Part shown: in pieces, positions 18,030 through 27,393 of the stretch | Position numbering within the stretch: position 1 is the stretch's first letter | Layout of the letters: every line of letters starts with the position of its first letter | Source: Aliicoccus persicus | GTDB lineage: Bacteria; Bacillota; Bacilli; Staphylococcales; Salinicoccaceae | Assembly (NCBI RefSeq): GCF_900110815.1 | Contig: NZ_FOIT01000001.1 | Location: 626,307-690,306 of the forward strand | Reading direction: 5' to 3' | Length of the DNA stretch: 64,000 nucleotides | The notes under the pieces: generated by a model | What the model was told of the DNA's origin: nothing | What the model saw: only the letters and a program-made list of their open reading frames with translations | Databases searched by the model: none | Translations under genes and position numbers: made by a program

Positions 18030-19220
18030 TTATCCTTGTGTCAATCTAACAACATCTCTAGCAATCATCAGCTCTTCGTCTGTCGGTATAATTATAATTT
18101 TTACCGGACTGTATGGATGATTTAAGAAGACTTCTTCCCCACGCACTTTATTCATTGAAGGATCAAAGTAAACCCCCATAAATTCAAGACCGCTGACGAC
18201 TTTCTCTCTGACGATGTCAGAGTTCTCTCCAACACCTGCAGTAAATATAATTGCATCGAGTCCACCCATTGCAGTTGCATAAGAACCCATATATTTATGA
18301 ATACGACTACCGAACACATCAAGTGCTAAAATTGCACGCTTGTTTCCTTTGTGTGCCTCTTGTTCGATGTCTCTTAAATCACTTGAAAATCCGCTGACCC
18401 CAAGCAATCCAGATTCTTTATTGAGTACATCGAGCACTTCAACTGCCGTTCGATTTGTTTTATTCATGATATATGGAATGAGTGCAGGATCTAAGTTACC
18501 AGATCGCGTCCCCATCGTCACACCTGCGAGTGGTGTAAACCCCATCGAAGTATCTATGGATTCGCCGCCTTTAACGGCTGCAATACTCGCACCATTTCCA
18601 AGGTGACAGCTGATCAATCGCAATTCTTTAAGCGGTCGACCGAGCAGCTCTGCGGCACGGTTCGTCACATATTTATGACTCGTCCCATGAAAACCATATT
18701 TCCGTATGCCAAATTCCTTATAGTAATGATATGGCAAACTGTATAAATATGATTTTTCTGGCATCGTTTGGTGGAATGATGTATCAAATACAGCGATGTG
18801 TGGCACGTTTGGTAACAGCTTGCGGAATGCTTTAATGCCCATTAAATTCGGCGGATTATGCAGTGGTGCAAGTTCGCTGAGTTCATCTATGTTGCGAATT
18901 GTTTCATCATCAATAATGACGGAATCATCATAGATTTCTCCACCATGTACGACGCGGTGACCGGTCCCTTCAATATCATTGATATCTTTTATAACGTTAA
19001 AGCGTTTCAGCTCAGTCAACATGACCTCTACCGCTTCTTTATGGTCACTGAATCGTGTCTCTAACACTTCTTTTTCACCATTATAGTGCATCGTGAAGAC
19101 GCCATTGTCCATACCGATACGTTCTGCTAAACCGGATGCAATCACACGCTCTTTTGGCATGTCGAATAATTTAAATTTAAAAGAAGAGCTTCCAGCATTA
19201 ATCGCCATTATGATAGACAT
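18030..19220 (-). CDS. ackA: Acetate kinase
   Basis: Makes ATP and acetate from acetyl phosphate during overflow metabolism, or the reverse. It has 396 residues, the normal length. Motifs are [15 protein letters not shown] (phosphate 1), [20 protein letters not shown] with the catalytic Asp, [12 protein letters not shown], and [22 protein letters not shown]. The start has GAGGA seven bases upstream. It follows the ytxK-like methyltransferase by 20 bp, the arrangement seen in Bacillus and Staphylococcus. No pta is nearby. It pairs functionally with acsA near 50 kb. Confidence 0.97.
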   Translation of the reverse strand: MSIIMAINAGSSSFKFKLFDMPKERVIASGLAERIGMDNGVFTMHYNGEKEVLETRFSDHKEAVEVMLTELKRFNVIKDINDIEGTGHRVVHGGEIYDDSVIIDDETIRNIDELSELAPLHNPPNLMGIKAFRKLLPNVPHIAVFDTSFHQTMPEKSYLYSLPYHYYKEFGIRKYGFHGTSHKYVTNRAAELLGRPLKELRLISCHLGNGASIAAVKGGESIDTSMGFTPLAGVTMGTRSGNLDPALIPYIMNKTNRTAVEVLDVLNKESGLLGVSGFSSDLRDIEQEAHKGNKRAILALDVFGSRIHKYMGSYATAMGGLDAIIFTAGVGENSDIVREKVVSGLEFMGVYFDPSMNKVRGEEVFLNHPYSPVKIIIIPTDEELMIARDVVRLTQG

Positions 19221-19240
19221 AATTTAATCCTCGCATTCCA

Positions 19241-20143
19241 TTACTTGGTTTCATTTTCACCATTATCATACCAATTATTTAGATCGTTTAGAAATGTTTT
19301 TATAGCGTTCGCATTTTTAAAATCTGGTACTTTTAAGAGCAATACGTCTCGATTATCCTCAGATGGTTTCACATTTTCTAACACCATAATAGATTTCCCA
19401 CTGTCCTTCGATTTAAAAATTGTTTCTGGAAGTGTTAAAAACATCTTGAGTGAAACATGTTCTTTAATATATGTTTTTATCGTGTCGCTGTGCGATTCTA
19501 ATATATTTGATGGCACGATGAATACGCCGACACCGCCAGGTTTCACCAGTTGCATACCGCGTTCAAGTAAGAGTAAATGTGCATAGCTCATCCCCTCTTC
19601 AAATGCGGTAACATAACCTTCTACTTCTACCGGGTAATAGCCAATCGGTAAATCACCAATGACAGCATCCATGTCATCGATGAACATGTCTTCAAGTGCA
19701 TTCTGCGGATAAATTTCCATCTTCGTTTTCAAGTATTCACAAAGTGCGACATTGAGCTGTGCTAATGATGGATCAATTTCAACCCCATGTAAGTTGACCT
19801 CATTCAGTTGCTCTTTGACCGTCATCGATAGATGGCCAGAGCCACTCCCGATATCGAGTAAGTTAAATGATTCTCTATTATATAGTCCGAGAATATGACT
19901 GATTAAGTATCCGATTGAATCGGGTGTCAACTGATGATTCGCTTGGATTTTTTCCTCTTTCGACTGTTTTAAATAAGCAAACTGAAACGCTTTGCGCATG
20001 TCAGTATACGTGGTATCACTTGCATCTACTTCATAAAGAGCTTCTCCAAGTGCATCTAGGCGAGACTCTGGCATACTTTCCGCCAATCTATCCACTTCAT
20101 TAATAATAATTTGATATAAAATTTCTAATTTAGATTGTTCCAT
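19241..20143 (-). CDS. ytxK: YtxK-like SAM-dependent methyltransferase
   Basis: A class I methyltransferase of 300 residues. The N-terminal ~95 residues are helical. Motif I is LLDIGSGSGHLSMTV near residue 110, and the catalytic-type motif DLPIGYYP (related to the N/D-PPY of adenine methylases) is near 165. It resembles the methylase subunit of type I restriction systems, but no restriction or specificity gene is nearby. The conserved place upstream of ackA suggests a housekeeping role; the substrate is unknown. The start uses AAGGTGA. A hairpin at 20165-20189 separates it from tpx. Confidence 0.85.
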   Translation of the reverse strand: MEQSKLEILYQIIINEVDRLAESMPESRLDALGEALYEVDASDTTYTDMRKAFQFAYLKQSKEEKIQANHQLTPDSIGYLISHILGLYNRESFNLLDIGSGSGHLSMTVKEQLNEVNLHGVEIDPSLAQLNVALCEYLKTKMEIYPQNALEDMFIDDMDAVIGDLPIGYYPVEVEGYVTAFEEGMSYAHLLLLERGMQLVKPGGVGVFIVPSNILESHSDTIKTYIKEHVSLKMFLTLPETIFKSKDSGKSIMVLENVKPSEDNRDVLLLKVPDFKNANAIKTFLNDLNNWYDNGENETK

Positions 20144-20164
20144 ATGATCACCTTAAATAATAAA

Positions 20165-20189
20165 TGGCTGTCCAAGCCTTGGACAGCCA
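20165..20189 (-). terminator. Probable terminator downstream of tpx
   Basis: TGGCTGTCCAAG pairs with CTTGGACAGCCA, a strong 12-bp stem. On the minus strand it is followed by TTTATTATTTAA, a broken T-run. Confidence 0.65.
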
Positions 20190-20206
20190 TGAAATATTTC
20201 TAATTT

Positions 20207-20701
20207 TTATAGTCCGTTTAAAACGTCTAATGCTTTTTCATAGTCTGGTTCGTTTGTACCTTCAGATACATATTCAATATATTGTACTGTATCGTTCTCA
20301 TCAATGACGAACACACTGCGTGCAAGCAAGCGTAAATTTGGCATTAATACGCCGTATTTATTAGCGAAATCTAACAGTTTATGGTCGCTTAATGTGACAA
20401 CGTTATCTACACCTTCAGCACCACACCATCTCTTTTGAGCGAATGGTAAATCGTTAGAAACTGTTAATACCGTCACGTTGTTTTCGCCAGCTGCTTCGTT
20501 AAACTTTTTTGTCTGTGTGCTACATACACCTGTATCGAGCGATGGTACAACACTGATCAAACGTTTTTTACCTGCATAGTCATTCGATGAAACTTCAGAT
20601 AAGTCATTCGCAACAGCAGTAAACTCTGGCGCTTTATCACCAACTGATAATGCTGTGCCTTCAAGCTTAATAGGATTGCCTTTAAATGTTATTTCTGTCA
20701 T
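20207..20701 (-). CDS. tpx: Thiol peroxidase
   Basis: An atypical two-cysteine peroxiredoxin that reduces hydroperoxides using thioredoxin. The start is set at 20701 (MTEITFKGNPIKLEG), behind a G-rich ribosome site, giving 164 residues, the family length. The peroxidatic Cys60 is in VPSLDTGVCSTQT and the resolving Cys93 in KRWCGAEG. The closing ESEYVSEGTNEPDYEKAL-like part (here IEYVSEGTNEPDYEKAL) is typical. The RDD gene ends about 25 bp upstream, so an sppA-RDD-tpx operon is likely, as in staphylococci. Confidence 0.96.
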   Translation of the reverse strand: MTEITFKGNPIKLEGTALSVGDKAPEFTAVANDLSEVSSNDYAGKKRLISVVPSLDTGVCSTQTKKFNEAAGENNVTVLTVSNDLPFAQKRWCGAEGVDNVVTLSDHKLLDFANKYGVLMPNLRLLARSVFVIDENDTVQYIEYVSEGTNEPDYEKALDVLNGL

Positions 20702-20726
20702 TTGAATCCCCCTCAATTTTAAACGC

Positions 20727-21296
20727 TTATATATTTGTTGTACTAGATTCTTGTGAAATTTTCAAGTTATCTAACTTTTCTTCAGACGAAGAAATTTCTT
20801 TCGATATTTCTTCACGATACGTATCAAATTTTTCATTTACGACGAAAGTATCGGCAAAATAGTCATGGATTCCCGTTCTTCTTTCTGTAAAAAGAACAGC
20901 CAAATAAGGCAAATAGAATAATGAGTTATTAATAAAACGTCCAATGATTTCACGGTAAATCACTTGAGACCACGTCAGTTTACCGCCCGTTTCTGATTTC
21001 ACTTTAATGCCTGTGACCATCTTGCCAAGTGTCTGATTCAAATAGTATGTCATCAAAACGAAATAGATAACCATCAGTACTGCTGAGACAATATTTTCAG
21101 TCGATAAGTATGGCACGAACAAATAGCCCTCAGATAGATTCAGTGCATTTAAAAATGGGTAGACGACGATTTGAGATAAACCCCAGATCACTGCGATATC
21201 TATTAAATAACTCACGACACGCGTGGCAAAATTTGCCGTCGACATAATCACCATTTTTTCATCGTGAGTATGTGTTTCAGTTGTCATTTCGTTCAC
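20727..21296 (-). CDS. RDD family membrane protein, YteJ-like
   Basis: A 189-residue RDD protein with four likely membrane segments (about 28-48, 60-80, 88-106 and 128-146). The Arg-Asp-Asp signature is seen in ATRVVSYLIDIAVIWG (R, first D), and the last motif is near TYREEISKE after RRTGIHDYFADTFVV. It sits 3 bp after the sppA stop. In B. subtilis yteJ is likewise paired with sppA, and the two are known to act together in membrane stress and lantibiotic resistance, so a regulatory partner of SppA is the likely role. Confidence 0.85.
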   Translation of the reverse strand: MNEMTTETHTHDEKMVIMSTANFATRVVSYLIDIAVIWGLSQIVVYPFLNALNLSEGYLFVPYLSTENIVSAVLMVIYFVLMTYYLNQTLGKMVTGIKVKSETGGKLTWSQVIYREIIGRFINNSLFYLPYLAVLFTERRTGIHDYFADTFVVNEKFDTYREEISKEISSSEEKLDNLKISQESSTTNI

Positions 21297-21299
21297 CTC

Positions 21300-22298
21300 T
21301 TATTCATTGTATAAATACATCGGTCTTGGGTGGACATTCAAATATTGAATGTAATCTAGTTGAGACGCATGATCTTCAAACAGTAAGCTGCCGAGCGTTT
21401 GTTTGATGCCTGGAATCGGTATACCGAAAAGAGGGTTCGCTTCTGGCATGCCATATTCAATCACTTGAGCGTTCTCGCCGACCTCTTCTTTAAGTGCTGC
21501 TAGTGCATCATCAAAGTTACCAATTTCATCAACAAGACCGTTCTCAATCGCATCTTCCGCCAAGTAAATACGACCGTCTGCTAGGTCGCGTACATCTGAT
21601 TCATCCATATCACGACCTTCAACAATGACCTGTACGAAATCATCATGCATGCTATCTGTTAAATACTGAAAATATTCATCTTCTTCTTCAGTCATCGGTG
21701 TAAACATTGAGCCCATATTTTTCATGTCACCACTTGCCCATGTCGTCTCTTCGATACCTAAGTTATCCATCAGCTCTGAAGCGTTAAAACCACTCATAAT
21801 CACGCCGATAGAGCCCGTCAGTGTTTCTCTAGATGCAAAGATCTTATCCGCTGGAGCAGAGATATAATATCCGCCTGATGCAGCCATGTTGCCCATCGTT
21901 GAATAAATCGTTTTATCTTGTTCTTTAATTTCTACAAGTAACTTATGTAATTCGGCACTTTCATAAACCCCACCACCTGGTGAGTCGACATGAAGTAATA
22001 CCGCACTAATTGAAGCATCATCTCTAATCTCTTTCAGTGCTTCAAGCGTCAATTCATGATTATATCCTACAGCCCCAAATGTAGATGCCGGTTGATTCAT
22101 TATTGCACCTTCAACATTTACGATGGCGACTTTGTTTGTCGGCGCACCCATTTCATATGTGCTTTTTGGTACCTCATCTATAAAATCAGTTTGCATAAAT
22201 CGATCAATGTCAGCGGATAACATCATATTCATGAATGAAAATCCAATTCCGACGAAAAATAACGTTGCTGCAATTATCAATGCGACAATTCTTTTCAT
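21300..22298 (-). CDS. sppA: Signal peptide peptidase SppA
   Basis: A membrane-bound serine protease that digests leftover signal peptides. I start it at 22298 (MKRIVALIIAATLFF), giving 332 residues; the 30 codons before it in the open frame look non-coding. One membrane segment lies at about 4-26. The Ser/Lys dyad is visible: Ser141 in MAASGGYYI and Lys193 in GDMKNMGSMF, 52 residues apart as in B. subtilis SppA (147 and 199). The RDD gene follows after 3 bp. The gene is divergent from the NAD kinase. Confidence 0.94.
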   Translation of the reverse strand: MKRIVALIIAATLFFVGIGFSFMNMMLSADIDRFMQTDFIDEVPKSTYEMGAPTNKVAIVNVEGAIMNQPASTFGAVGYNHELTLEALKEIRDDASISAVLLHVDSPGGGVYESAELHKLLVEIKEQDKTIYSTMGNMAASGGYYISAPADKIFASRETLTGSIGVIMSGFNASELMDNLGIEETTWASGDMKNMGSMFTPMTEEEDEYFQYLTDSMHDDFVQVIVEGRDMDESDVRDLADGRIYLAEDAIENGLVDEIGNFDDALAALKEEVGENAQVIEYGMPEANPLFGIPIPGIKQTLGSLLFEDHASQLDYIQYLNVHPRPMYLYNE

Positions 22299-22410
22299 TG
22301 CGAAAACCCACTCCAATTCTATATTTTCAATAGATTTATGATAACATATTACTTGATTAATACTCATGTGATGAGACACTTCACACACGATAAAAAAAGG
22401 AGCAATGTGT

Positions 22411-23217
22411 TTGTCTAATTTTAAAACTGTTTATATATATGCACCCCACGCAAAAGAACGCGAAGCTGTAAAACCGGAACTCGAGACGTTGTTTAATCGT
22501 TTAAACATTGAGATCGTAGACGATAAAAGGACTGCGGATATCGTAGCATCGATCGGTGGAGATGGTGCATTCCTAAAAGCTGTCAGAGACGTTAATTTCA
22601 GAGATGACTGTGTGTATCTCGGTATTGCCACAGCGAACAAGACACACTTCTATGCAGATTTTCACGTCAATCATCTCAATGAATTAGAGGATGCATTTTT
22701 AAAAGATAATTTTGATCCAAGACGCTACCCAATTATAGAAGTACGCGTCAACGACAACCAGCCGGTCTACTGTTTAAATGAATTCACCATTCGCTCGAGT
22801 ATTATAAAGACAATTCGCATGGATCTCTACATTAATAACTTTCTATTCGAACACTTCATGGGAGATGGCATCGTTGTGTCCACACCGACCGGCTCGACGG
22901 GATATAATAAGTCGCTAGGTGGCGCAGTTGTCGATCCGCTAATTCATGCCATACAAGTCACTGAACTCGCGAGTGTGAACTCAAATACACACCGTACACT
23001 CGGTACGAGTTTCTTGTTGCAAAAAGAACGCCCGCTGACTTTGCTGATTGATAAGAGCGTTGACTACTATCCGATTCTTGCGCTTGATAATGAGGCACTC
23101 GGTGTAACGAATACGGACAAGATTGAAATTAAAGTGAGCGATAAGTTTATCCGCACGCTTAGACTTGAAAACAATACATTTTGGCATAAGACGAAAAGAA
23201 ACTTCCTACAAGAATAA
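22411..23217 (+). CDS. NAD kinase, YtdI / PpnK2 type
   Basis: Makes NADP from NAD. The translated protein has about 268 residues. Motifs are IGGDGAFLKAV (GGDG), EFTIRSS (NE/D-type), and GDGIVVSTPTGSTGYNKSLGG (the catalytic glycine-rich region). The usual GxxGFxAD segment is altered to ATANKTHFYADF. This and its position beside sppA match the second NAD kinase of Bacillus (YtdI) rather than the single staphylococcal PpnK. An ATG at 22405 lies only two bases after AAGGAG; the TTG at 22411 has ideal spacing and is preferred. The stop codon lies in the terminator loop. Confidence 0.88.
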   Translation: MSNFKTVYIYAPHAKEREAVKPELETLFNRLNIEIVDDKRTADIVASIGGDGAFLKAVRDVNFRDDCVYLGIATANKTHFYADFHVNHLNELEDAFLKDNFDPRRYPIIEVRVNDNQPVYCLNEFTIRSSIIKTIRMDLYINNFLFEHFMGDGIVVSTPTGSTGYNKSLGGAVVDPLIHAIQVTELASVNSNTHRTLGTSFLLQKERPLTLLIDKSVDYYPILALDNEALGVTNTDKIEIKVSDKFIRTLRLENNTFWHKTKRNFLQE

Positions 23218-23228
23218 TTGTAGGAAGT
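23201..23228. terminator. Terminator with the NAD kinase stop codon in its loop
   Basis: ACTTCCTACAA (23201-23211) pairs exactly with TTGTAGGAAGT (23218-23228). The six-base loop GAATAA ends with the TAA stop. It is followed by CTTTATTATAG, a modest T-run. It can serve both NAD kinase and thiI. Confidence 0.7.
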
Positions 23229-23233
23229 CTTTA

Positions 23234-24430
23234 TTATAGTATATCTTCAAACGATTCTTCTTCTTTTTCGTGTGACTCATAGACGATGATGTTTTTAAAT
23301 CCTTCTTCAATCAATGGCTCAAAATCTATTTTATCTTCAAAATGCAATGTCTTATCTAACCTCGGATTGATCTTCGGATTTTTCGGTTTAAAGATTGTAC
23401 AGCAGTCTTCAAATGGAAGAATTGATGTTTCAAATGTGCCATATTTATTTGCTAATTCAACAATTTCCATTTTTTCATGAGACAATAGCGGGCGAAGAAT
23501 CGGGTAATTGGTCACTTCATTAATCACATGCATGCTGCTCAATGTTTGTGATGCCACCTGCCCGAGATTCTCACCATTCACAATCGCCAGAGAGCCCGTT
23601 CGAATAGCGAGTCGCTCTGCAATGCTTAACATCAATCGACGTGTAGAAGTCATCGAATAGTTATCCGGCACCTTTTTATAGATTGTTGTTTGAATATCAG
23701 TAAATGGATATATGTGCAGTTTTATCTTTGCACCGATGCGCTCTGACATAATATCAACGAGACGCTTTACTTTATCTGTTGCTTCTTTTGATGTATATGG
23801 TGGTGAATGGAAATGGATTGCTTCGATTTCAACACCTTTTTTCGCAACTTCTAAACCAGCAACTGGCGAATCAATACCACCAGATAACAAGAGCAATGCC
23901 TTACCACCTGTCCCGTAAGGTAACCCCCCTTGAAGATATTCATGCTCACAATAGACATATACACGGTCCACCTTCACCTGAATCATAATCGTATGATCTG
24001 GTGCTTTAACATTCACGTGCAAGTGTTCATTGCTCATCTGCACATGTGAACCGACCATCTGTTGGATTTCACCCGTGTCATACTCAAACGTTTTATCTTG
24101 TCGCTTCACTTCAATTTTAAAGCTTTTACCATCTGAAAACGATGATGCCATATTTGATGCTGTCTCTTTAATGACTTCGATATCTCGTTCTATTTTCAAA
24201 ACTGGAGAGACACTTAATATGCCACTGATGTAACGAATGCGTTCTAAGACAGTCTCATATGATTCATCATTTAAATCAATCAATGCAGAGCTGTAGTCTG
24301 TTTTGATTTCAGCCTGCGTTCCAGCTAAAGCATTTTTTATATTTCGCTTTAATACATTGATGAACATATTTCTATTTCTTGTTTTTAACGTAATTTCTCC
24401 ATATCTTACGAGTATATGATTATATTTCAT
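23234..24430 (-). CDS. thiI: tRNA 4-thiouridine synthase
   Basis: Adenylates and thiolates U8 of tRNA. It has 398 residues: an N-terminal ferredoxin-like region, a THUMP domain (about 60-165) and a PP-loop ATPase with GKALLLLSGGIDSPVAGLE near residue 180. It lacks the C-terminal rhodanese domain of E. coli ThiI, as in Bacillus, so sulfur must come straight from the desulfurase partner. Conserved FEDCCTIFKPKNPKINPRL near the end carries the Cys residues typical of Gram-positive ThiI. It overlaps the desulfurase gene by ATGA, so they are translationally coupled. Confidence 0.95.
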   Translation of the reverse strand: MKYNHILVRYGEITLKTRNRNMFINVLKRNIKNALAGTQAEIKTDYSSALIDLNDESYETVLERIRYISGILSVSPVLKIERDIEVIKETASNMASSFSDGKSFKIEVKRQDKTFEYDTGEIQQMVGSHVQMSNEHLHVNVKAPDHTIMIQVKVDRVYVYCEHEYLQGGLPYGTGGKALLLLSGGIDSPVAGLEVAKKGVEIEAIHFHSPPYTSKEATDKVKRLVDIMSERIGAKIKLHIYPFTDIQTTIYKKVPDNYSMTSTRRLMLSIAERLAIRTGSLAIVNGENLGQVASQTLSSMHVINEVTNYPILRPLLSHEKMEIVELANKYGTFETSILPFEDCCTIFKPKNPKINPRLDKTLHFEDKIDFEPLIEEGFKNIIVYESHEKEEESFEDIL

Positions 24431-25551
24431 TGTAGTACCTCACTCACTTCTCTTAATGCATAATTAATTGCGTCGATCAGTGCATCGACATCTGTCTCAG
24501 TATTGTGCATGCCCATCGATATTCGAACACTACCATCGATCGCAATTTGTTCCGTACCAATTGCTAACAATGTTTCATTCGGTTTGGCATGATTGGAATG
24601 ACATGCAGATGTTGTTGAGACCGCCACATTCTTTTCGCTTAATATATTTACGATAACTTCCCCTTTTACACCTATAAAACTCATGTTGATTACGTGCGGG
24701 ACATCTGATGGTTGAAATTGAATAGAAGGATGTTGACTAAACGCATCATTGATCTTCAATTTATAACCTTCTAATCTCTGTTGTACATTATCCATGGATT
24801 CTAGTGTTTCTCGAAGTGCACGCACCATCGCGGCAACACTCGGTAGATTCACTGTTCCGCTGCGTAGTCCACCCTCATGTCCCCCACCATGTAACAACGG
24901 TCGAAGAATATTTTTTTGTTTGAAAAGCACTGCACCGATACCTTTAGGACCGTAAAATTTATGACTGCTAATGCTCAGCGCATCAACACCTTCATAATTA
25001 ATGTTTACTTTACCTATTGCTTGTGTCGCATCGACATGAAAGTATACTTTCGGATACTGACTCACAATCGATGCAATTCCTGCAATCGGTTGAATAGTAC
25101 CGATGATGTTGTTTACAGCCATCACCGTAACAAAGACTACATCATCACTCATCAGTTCCTTTAAATGATCCAAATCGATATGTCCCTGTTCAGTCGCTCG
25201 AATATACTTTATATTGTAATTCGTAAATGTCTTTAATGTGTCAATGACGCTCGGATGTTCAAATTGACTGACGAGCACTGTGCTTCCAGACACTTCTTTT
25301 TTAGTGAGCATACTTTTGATCACCAAGTTGTTTCCTTCTGTCGCACCGGAAGTAAAAACACATTCATAAGTCGGTACACCAAGCATACTTGATAATTGAC
25401 GGCGTGCTGTTTCCAACAATCGCGATGCTTCTTTTCCCCCATCGTGAATGCTTGCTGTATTATAATAATATTTTTCATTCGTTTTCACCCAAGTATCTAA
25501 TGCCGGCTGACATATTTTTGTCGTTGCCGCGTTATCAAAATAGTGCATCAT
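24427..25551 (-). CDS. Cysteine desulfurase, NifS/NifZ type, partner of ThiI
   Basis: A PLP enzyme that removes sulfur from cysteine and loads it on a Cys persulfide. I start at 25551 (MMHYFDNAATTK), giving 374 residues, with AGGAG four bases upstream (the second Met has better spacing). Motifs are YFDNAATTK, TSGATEGNNLVIKS, the PLP lysine in SISSHKFYGPKGIGAV, GGGHEGGLRSGTVNLP, and the catalytic Cys in VSTTSACHSNHAKPNE. The four-base overlap with thiI shows it is the dedicated sulfur donor (NifZ in B. subtilis), not a general SufS. Confidence 0.93.
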   Translation of the reverse strand: MMHYFDNAATTKICQPALDTWVKTNEKYYYNTASIHDGGKEASRLLETARRQLSSMLGVPTYECVFTSGATEGNNLVIKSMLTKKEVSGSTVLVSQFEHPSVIDTLKTFTNYNIKYIRATEQGHIDLDHLKELMSDDVVFVTVMAVNNIIGTIQPIAGIASIVSQYPKVYFHVDATQAIGKVNINYEGVDALSISSHKFYGPKGIGAVLFKQKNILRPLLHGGGHEGGLRSGTVNLPSVAAMVRALRETLESMDNVQQRLEGYKLKINDAFSQHPSIQFQPSDVPHVINMSFIGVKGEVIVNILSEKNVAVSTTSACHSNHAKPNETLLAIGTEQIAIDGSVRISMGMHNTETDVDALIDAINYALREVSEVLQ

Positions 25552-25571
25552 TTCACTCCTAAACATAAGAA

Positions 25572-25596
25572 AGACTTAGGAGTTGGCCCTAAGTCT
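25572..25596 (-). terminator. Hairpin at the ezrA stop, probable terminator
   Basis: AGACTTAGG pairs exactly with CCTAAGTCT around seven bases, overlapping the ezrA stop. On the minus strand it is followed by TTCTTATGTTT, a weak T-run, so some read-through into the desulfurase gene is possible. Confidence 0.55.
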
Positions 25597-27295
25597 AGTT
25601 ATTTTCATTCTCAAAAGCATTGATGATTTTATTTACCGCGCCAGGTTCAACTTTCTCTAACGCATCTTGAACAATTTCTAATGCACGCTTATAACGGTTA
25701 TCACTAAACAGACGTTCTGCTTCTTCTAGACGACTGTTAAATGCTTCGTCACTCGTGCGATATCTATTTCCATATTGAATCATAAGTTCTGTTAAACCTG
25801 CTTCGTAAAGTACTTCGTATACTTCTTGCTCGAATTTATTTAAATCTATCATAACATGATTCACTTTGTCTTTGATTAACTTGATGTTCATCGGTCGACG
25901 TTCAAAGTATTTTACTATCTCAGCAAGGTTTACGTCAAGTTCATGCTTCATGACAACGAAACGCTCTGGAACACTTGTTAAATTTGCCATCGTTAAATCA
26001 CGATATATTTGGTCTTTACGCTTTTCAATATATGCGCTATTCTCCGTCGCCTCTTTTTCATCTTCACGCAACGTCACAAAATAATCTTGAATCGCTTCTT
26101 GTTCATTATTGATCTCATCGATATTTACCTTAATGTGTTCAACATTATCGACAAGTCGGCTATAACGCGTAATATTCTTTTTCGTTTCCGTCACAATGTC
26201 GTCGTATATATCAATAAGGTTTTCTATTTCATTTTCAAATTTATGAACGCTATGCGCATCGGCTTCGTTTACATAAAATTGATCTTTAATATAGTCGATT
26301 TCAGTTCTTAAAACGTAATTCGTATCTTTCGCCTTAAATAGCTTATCTGAAATTTTCTTTTGATACTCCTCAACTGTCGCTTTCGCTTTTACTTCATGTT
26401 CAACAAGTTCTAACATCTCATCCATCGTGCCGTTGATAGCATCAATTCTCTCCTGCGCTTCTTCAAGTTCTAACTGTGTAATGAGGGGTTCAATTTCATT
26501 AAGTTTGAACTTTAAGTCAGAGAGTGTATTTTCTACTTGAACATGTTCTAAATCATACCCTTGTGATTTTAATTCTCGACAGCCAAAACGAATGTCTTGG
26601 AATTGGTTGGGCAGCTCTTTTTGTACGACACGGATCATATTCGGAATAGCCAACATATTTTCTCTCAAGCTTTCCAAATCTTCTTTAATATCATTGATGT
26701 GTTGATTCGCAGTGTAATAGTTTCCATCGTTCGTTAATTTTTTGTATTCTTTTAACTCTGGTTCAAACGATAAGATAAGGCGTTCTAACGGTCGCTCTGA
26801 CTCACCATATTGGTGACCGTTCGCGAGCACATCGCGCTTTGCCTCACGGAAGAGCTTATCCGATTCTGTATATAAGCGTTCTGATTGCTTGTTCAGATTC
26901 GATAGATTATCGATACCATCGACCATTGAATCAAAGTTTTCTTGAACCGTTTTAATCTCACCTTCAGCCACTTGCATGTTCTCTTTTGCATCATTAAATT
27001 TAAACTGTTCTAACAAAAGTTTAGATTGCTCTAATTTTTCTTCAGCTGAATTACCGTTCACGTCCAGTGAATGATGCCATCCATCGATCCATTCATTTGT
27101 TTTTTGTTCTGCTTCTCCGTGCATATTGAATTGCTTCATCTTCGCAATTGACTGATCAAATGGCAGGAGTCTAACACGTTCTAATTCTGATATTAAATTC
27201 TCTACTTCATTTTTCTTCATATTTCTTATGTATAATAATATGCCGACAGCAATGATCAAGACGACAATTATTCCAATTAGAATATATACCCACAT
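25595..27295 (-). CDS. ezrA: Septation ring formation regulator
   Basis: A membrane-anchored coiled-coil protein that controls FtsZ ring formation and links it to wall synthesis. It has 566 residues, as in Staphylococcus (564). One N-terminal membrane segment (about 3-22, IGIIVVLIIAVGILLYI) leaves the bulk in the cytoplasm. The rest is nearly all charged helix with spectrin-like repeats (many LEEAQERIDAINGTM, ENEIENLIDIYDDIV type stretches). The C-terminal QNR-like patch is seen in MIQYGNRYRTSDEAFNSRL. The start has GGAGG. It is divergent from the fRMsr gene, as in staphylococci. Confidence 0.95.
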   Translation of the reverse strand: MWVYILIGIIVVLIIAVGILLYIRNMKKNEVENLISELERVRLLPFDQSIAKMKQFNMHGEAEQKTNEWIDGWHHSLDVNGNSAEEKLEQSKLLLEQFKFNDAKENMQVAEGEIKTVQENFDSMVDGIDNLSNLNKQSERLYTESDKLFREAKRDVLANGHQYGESERPLERLILSFEPELKEYKKLTNDGNYYTANQHINDIKEDLESLRENMLAIPNMIRVVQKELPNQFQDIRFGCRELKSQGYDLEHVQVENTLSDLKFKLNEIEPLITQLELEEAQERIDAINGTMDEMLELVEHEVKAKATVEEYQKKISDKLFKAKDTNYVLRTEIDYIKDQFYVNEADAHSVHKFENEIENLIDIYDDIVTETKKNITRYSRLVDNVEHIKVNIDEINNEQEAIQDYFVTLREDEKEATENSAYIEKRKDQIYRDLTMANLTSVPERFVVMKHELDVNLAEIVKYFERRPMNIKLIKDKVNHVMIDLNKFEQEVYEVLYEAGLTELMIQYGNRYRTSDEAFNSRLEEAERLFSDNRYKRALEIVQDALEKVEPGAVNKIINAFENENN

Positions 27296-27336
27296 GGTCA
27301 GATTCCTCCTAACATACTTAAGTATAAACTAAAATA

Positions 27337-27365
27337 TTGAAACTCTAAACATTAAAATGTATAAT
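27337..27365 (+). promoter_or_regulatory. Predicted promoter of the fRMsr gene
   Basis: TTGAAA (27337-27342) and TATAAT (27360-27365) with a 17-base spacer. The leader to the TTG start is about 22 bases. Confidence 0.75.
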
Positions 27366-27393
27366 TTGTTAAATATTTAAATGAGGTGACGCA

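Noticed and set aside
19241-20143. Restriction-modification system at the adenine-type methyltransferase
   Set aside because: No restriction or specificity subunit is nearby, and the place next to ackA is conserved for the housekeeping YtxK family.
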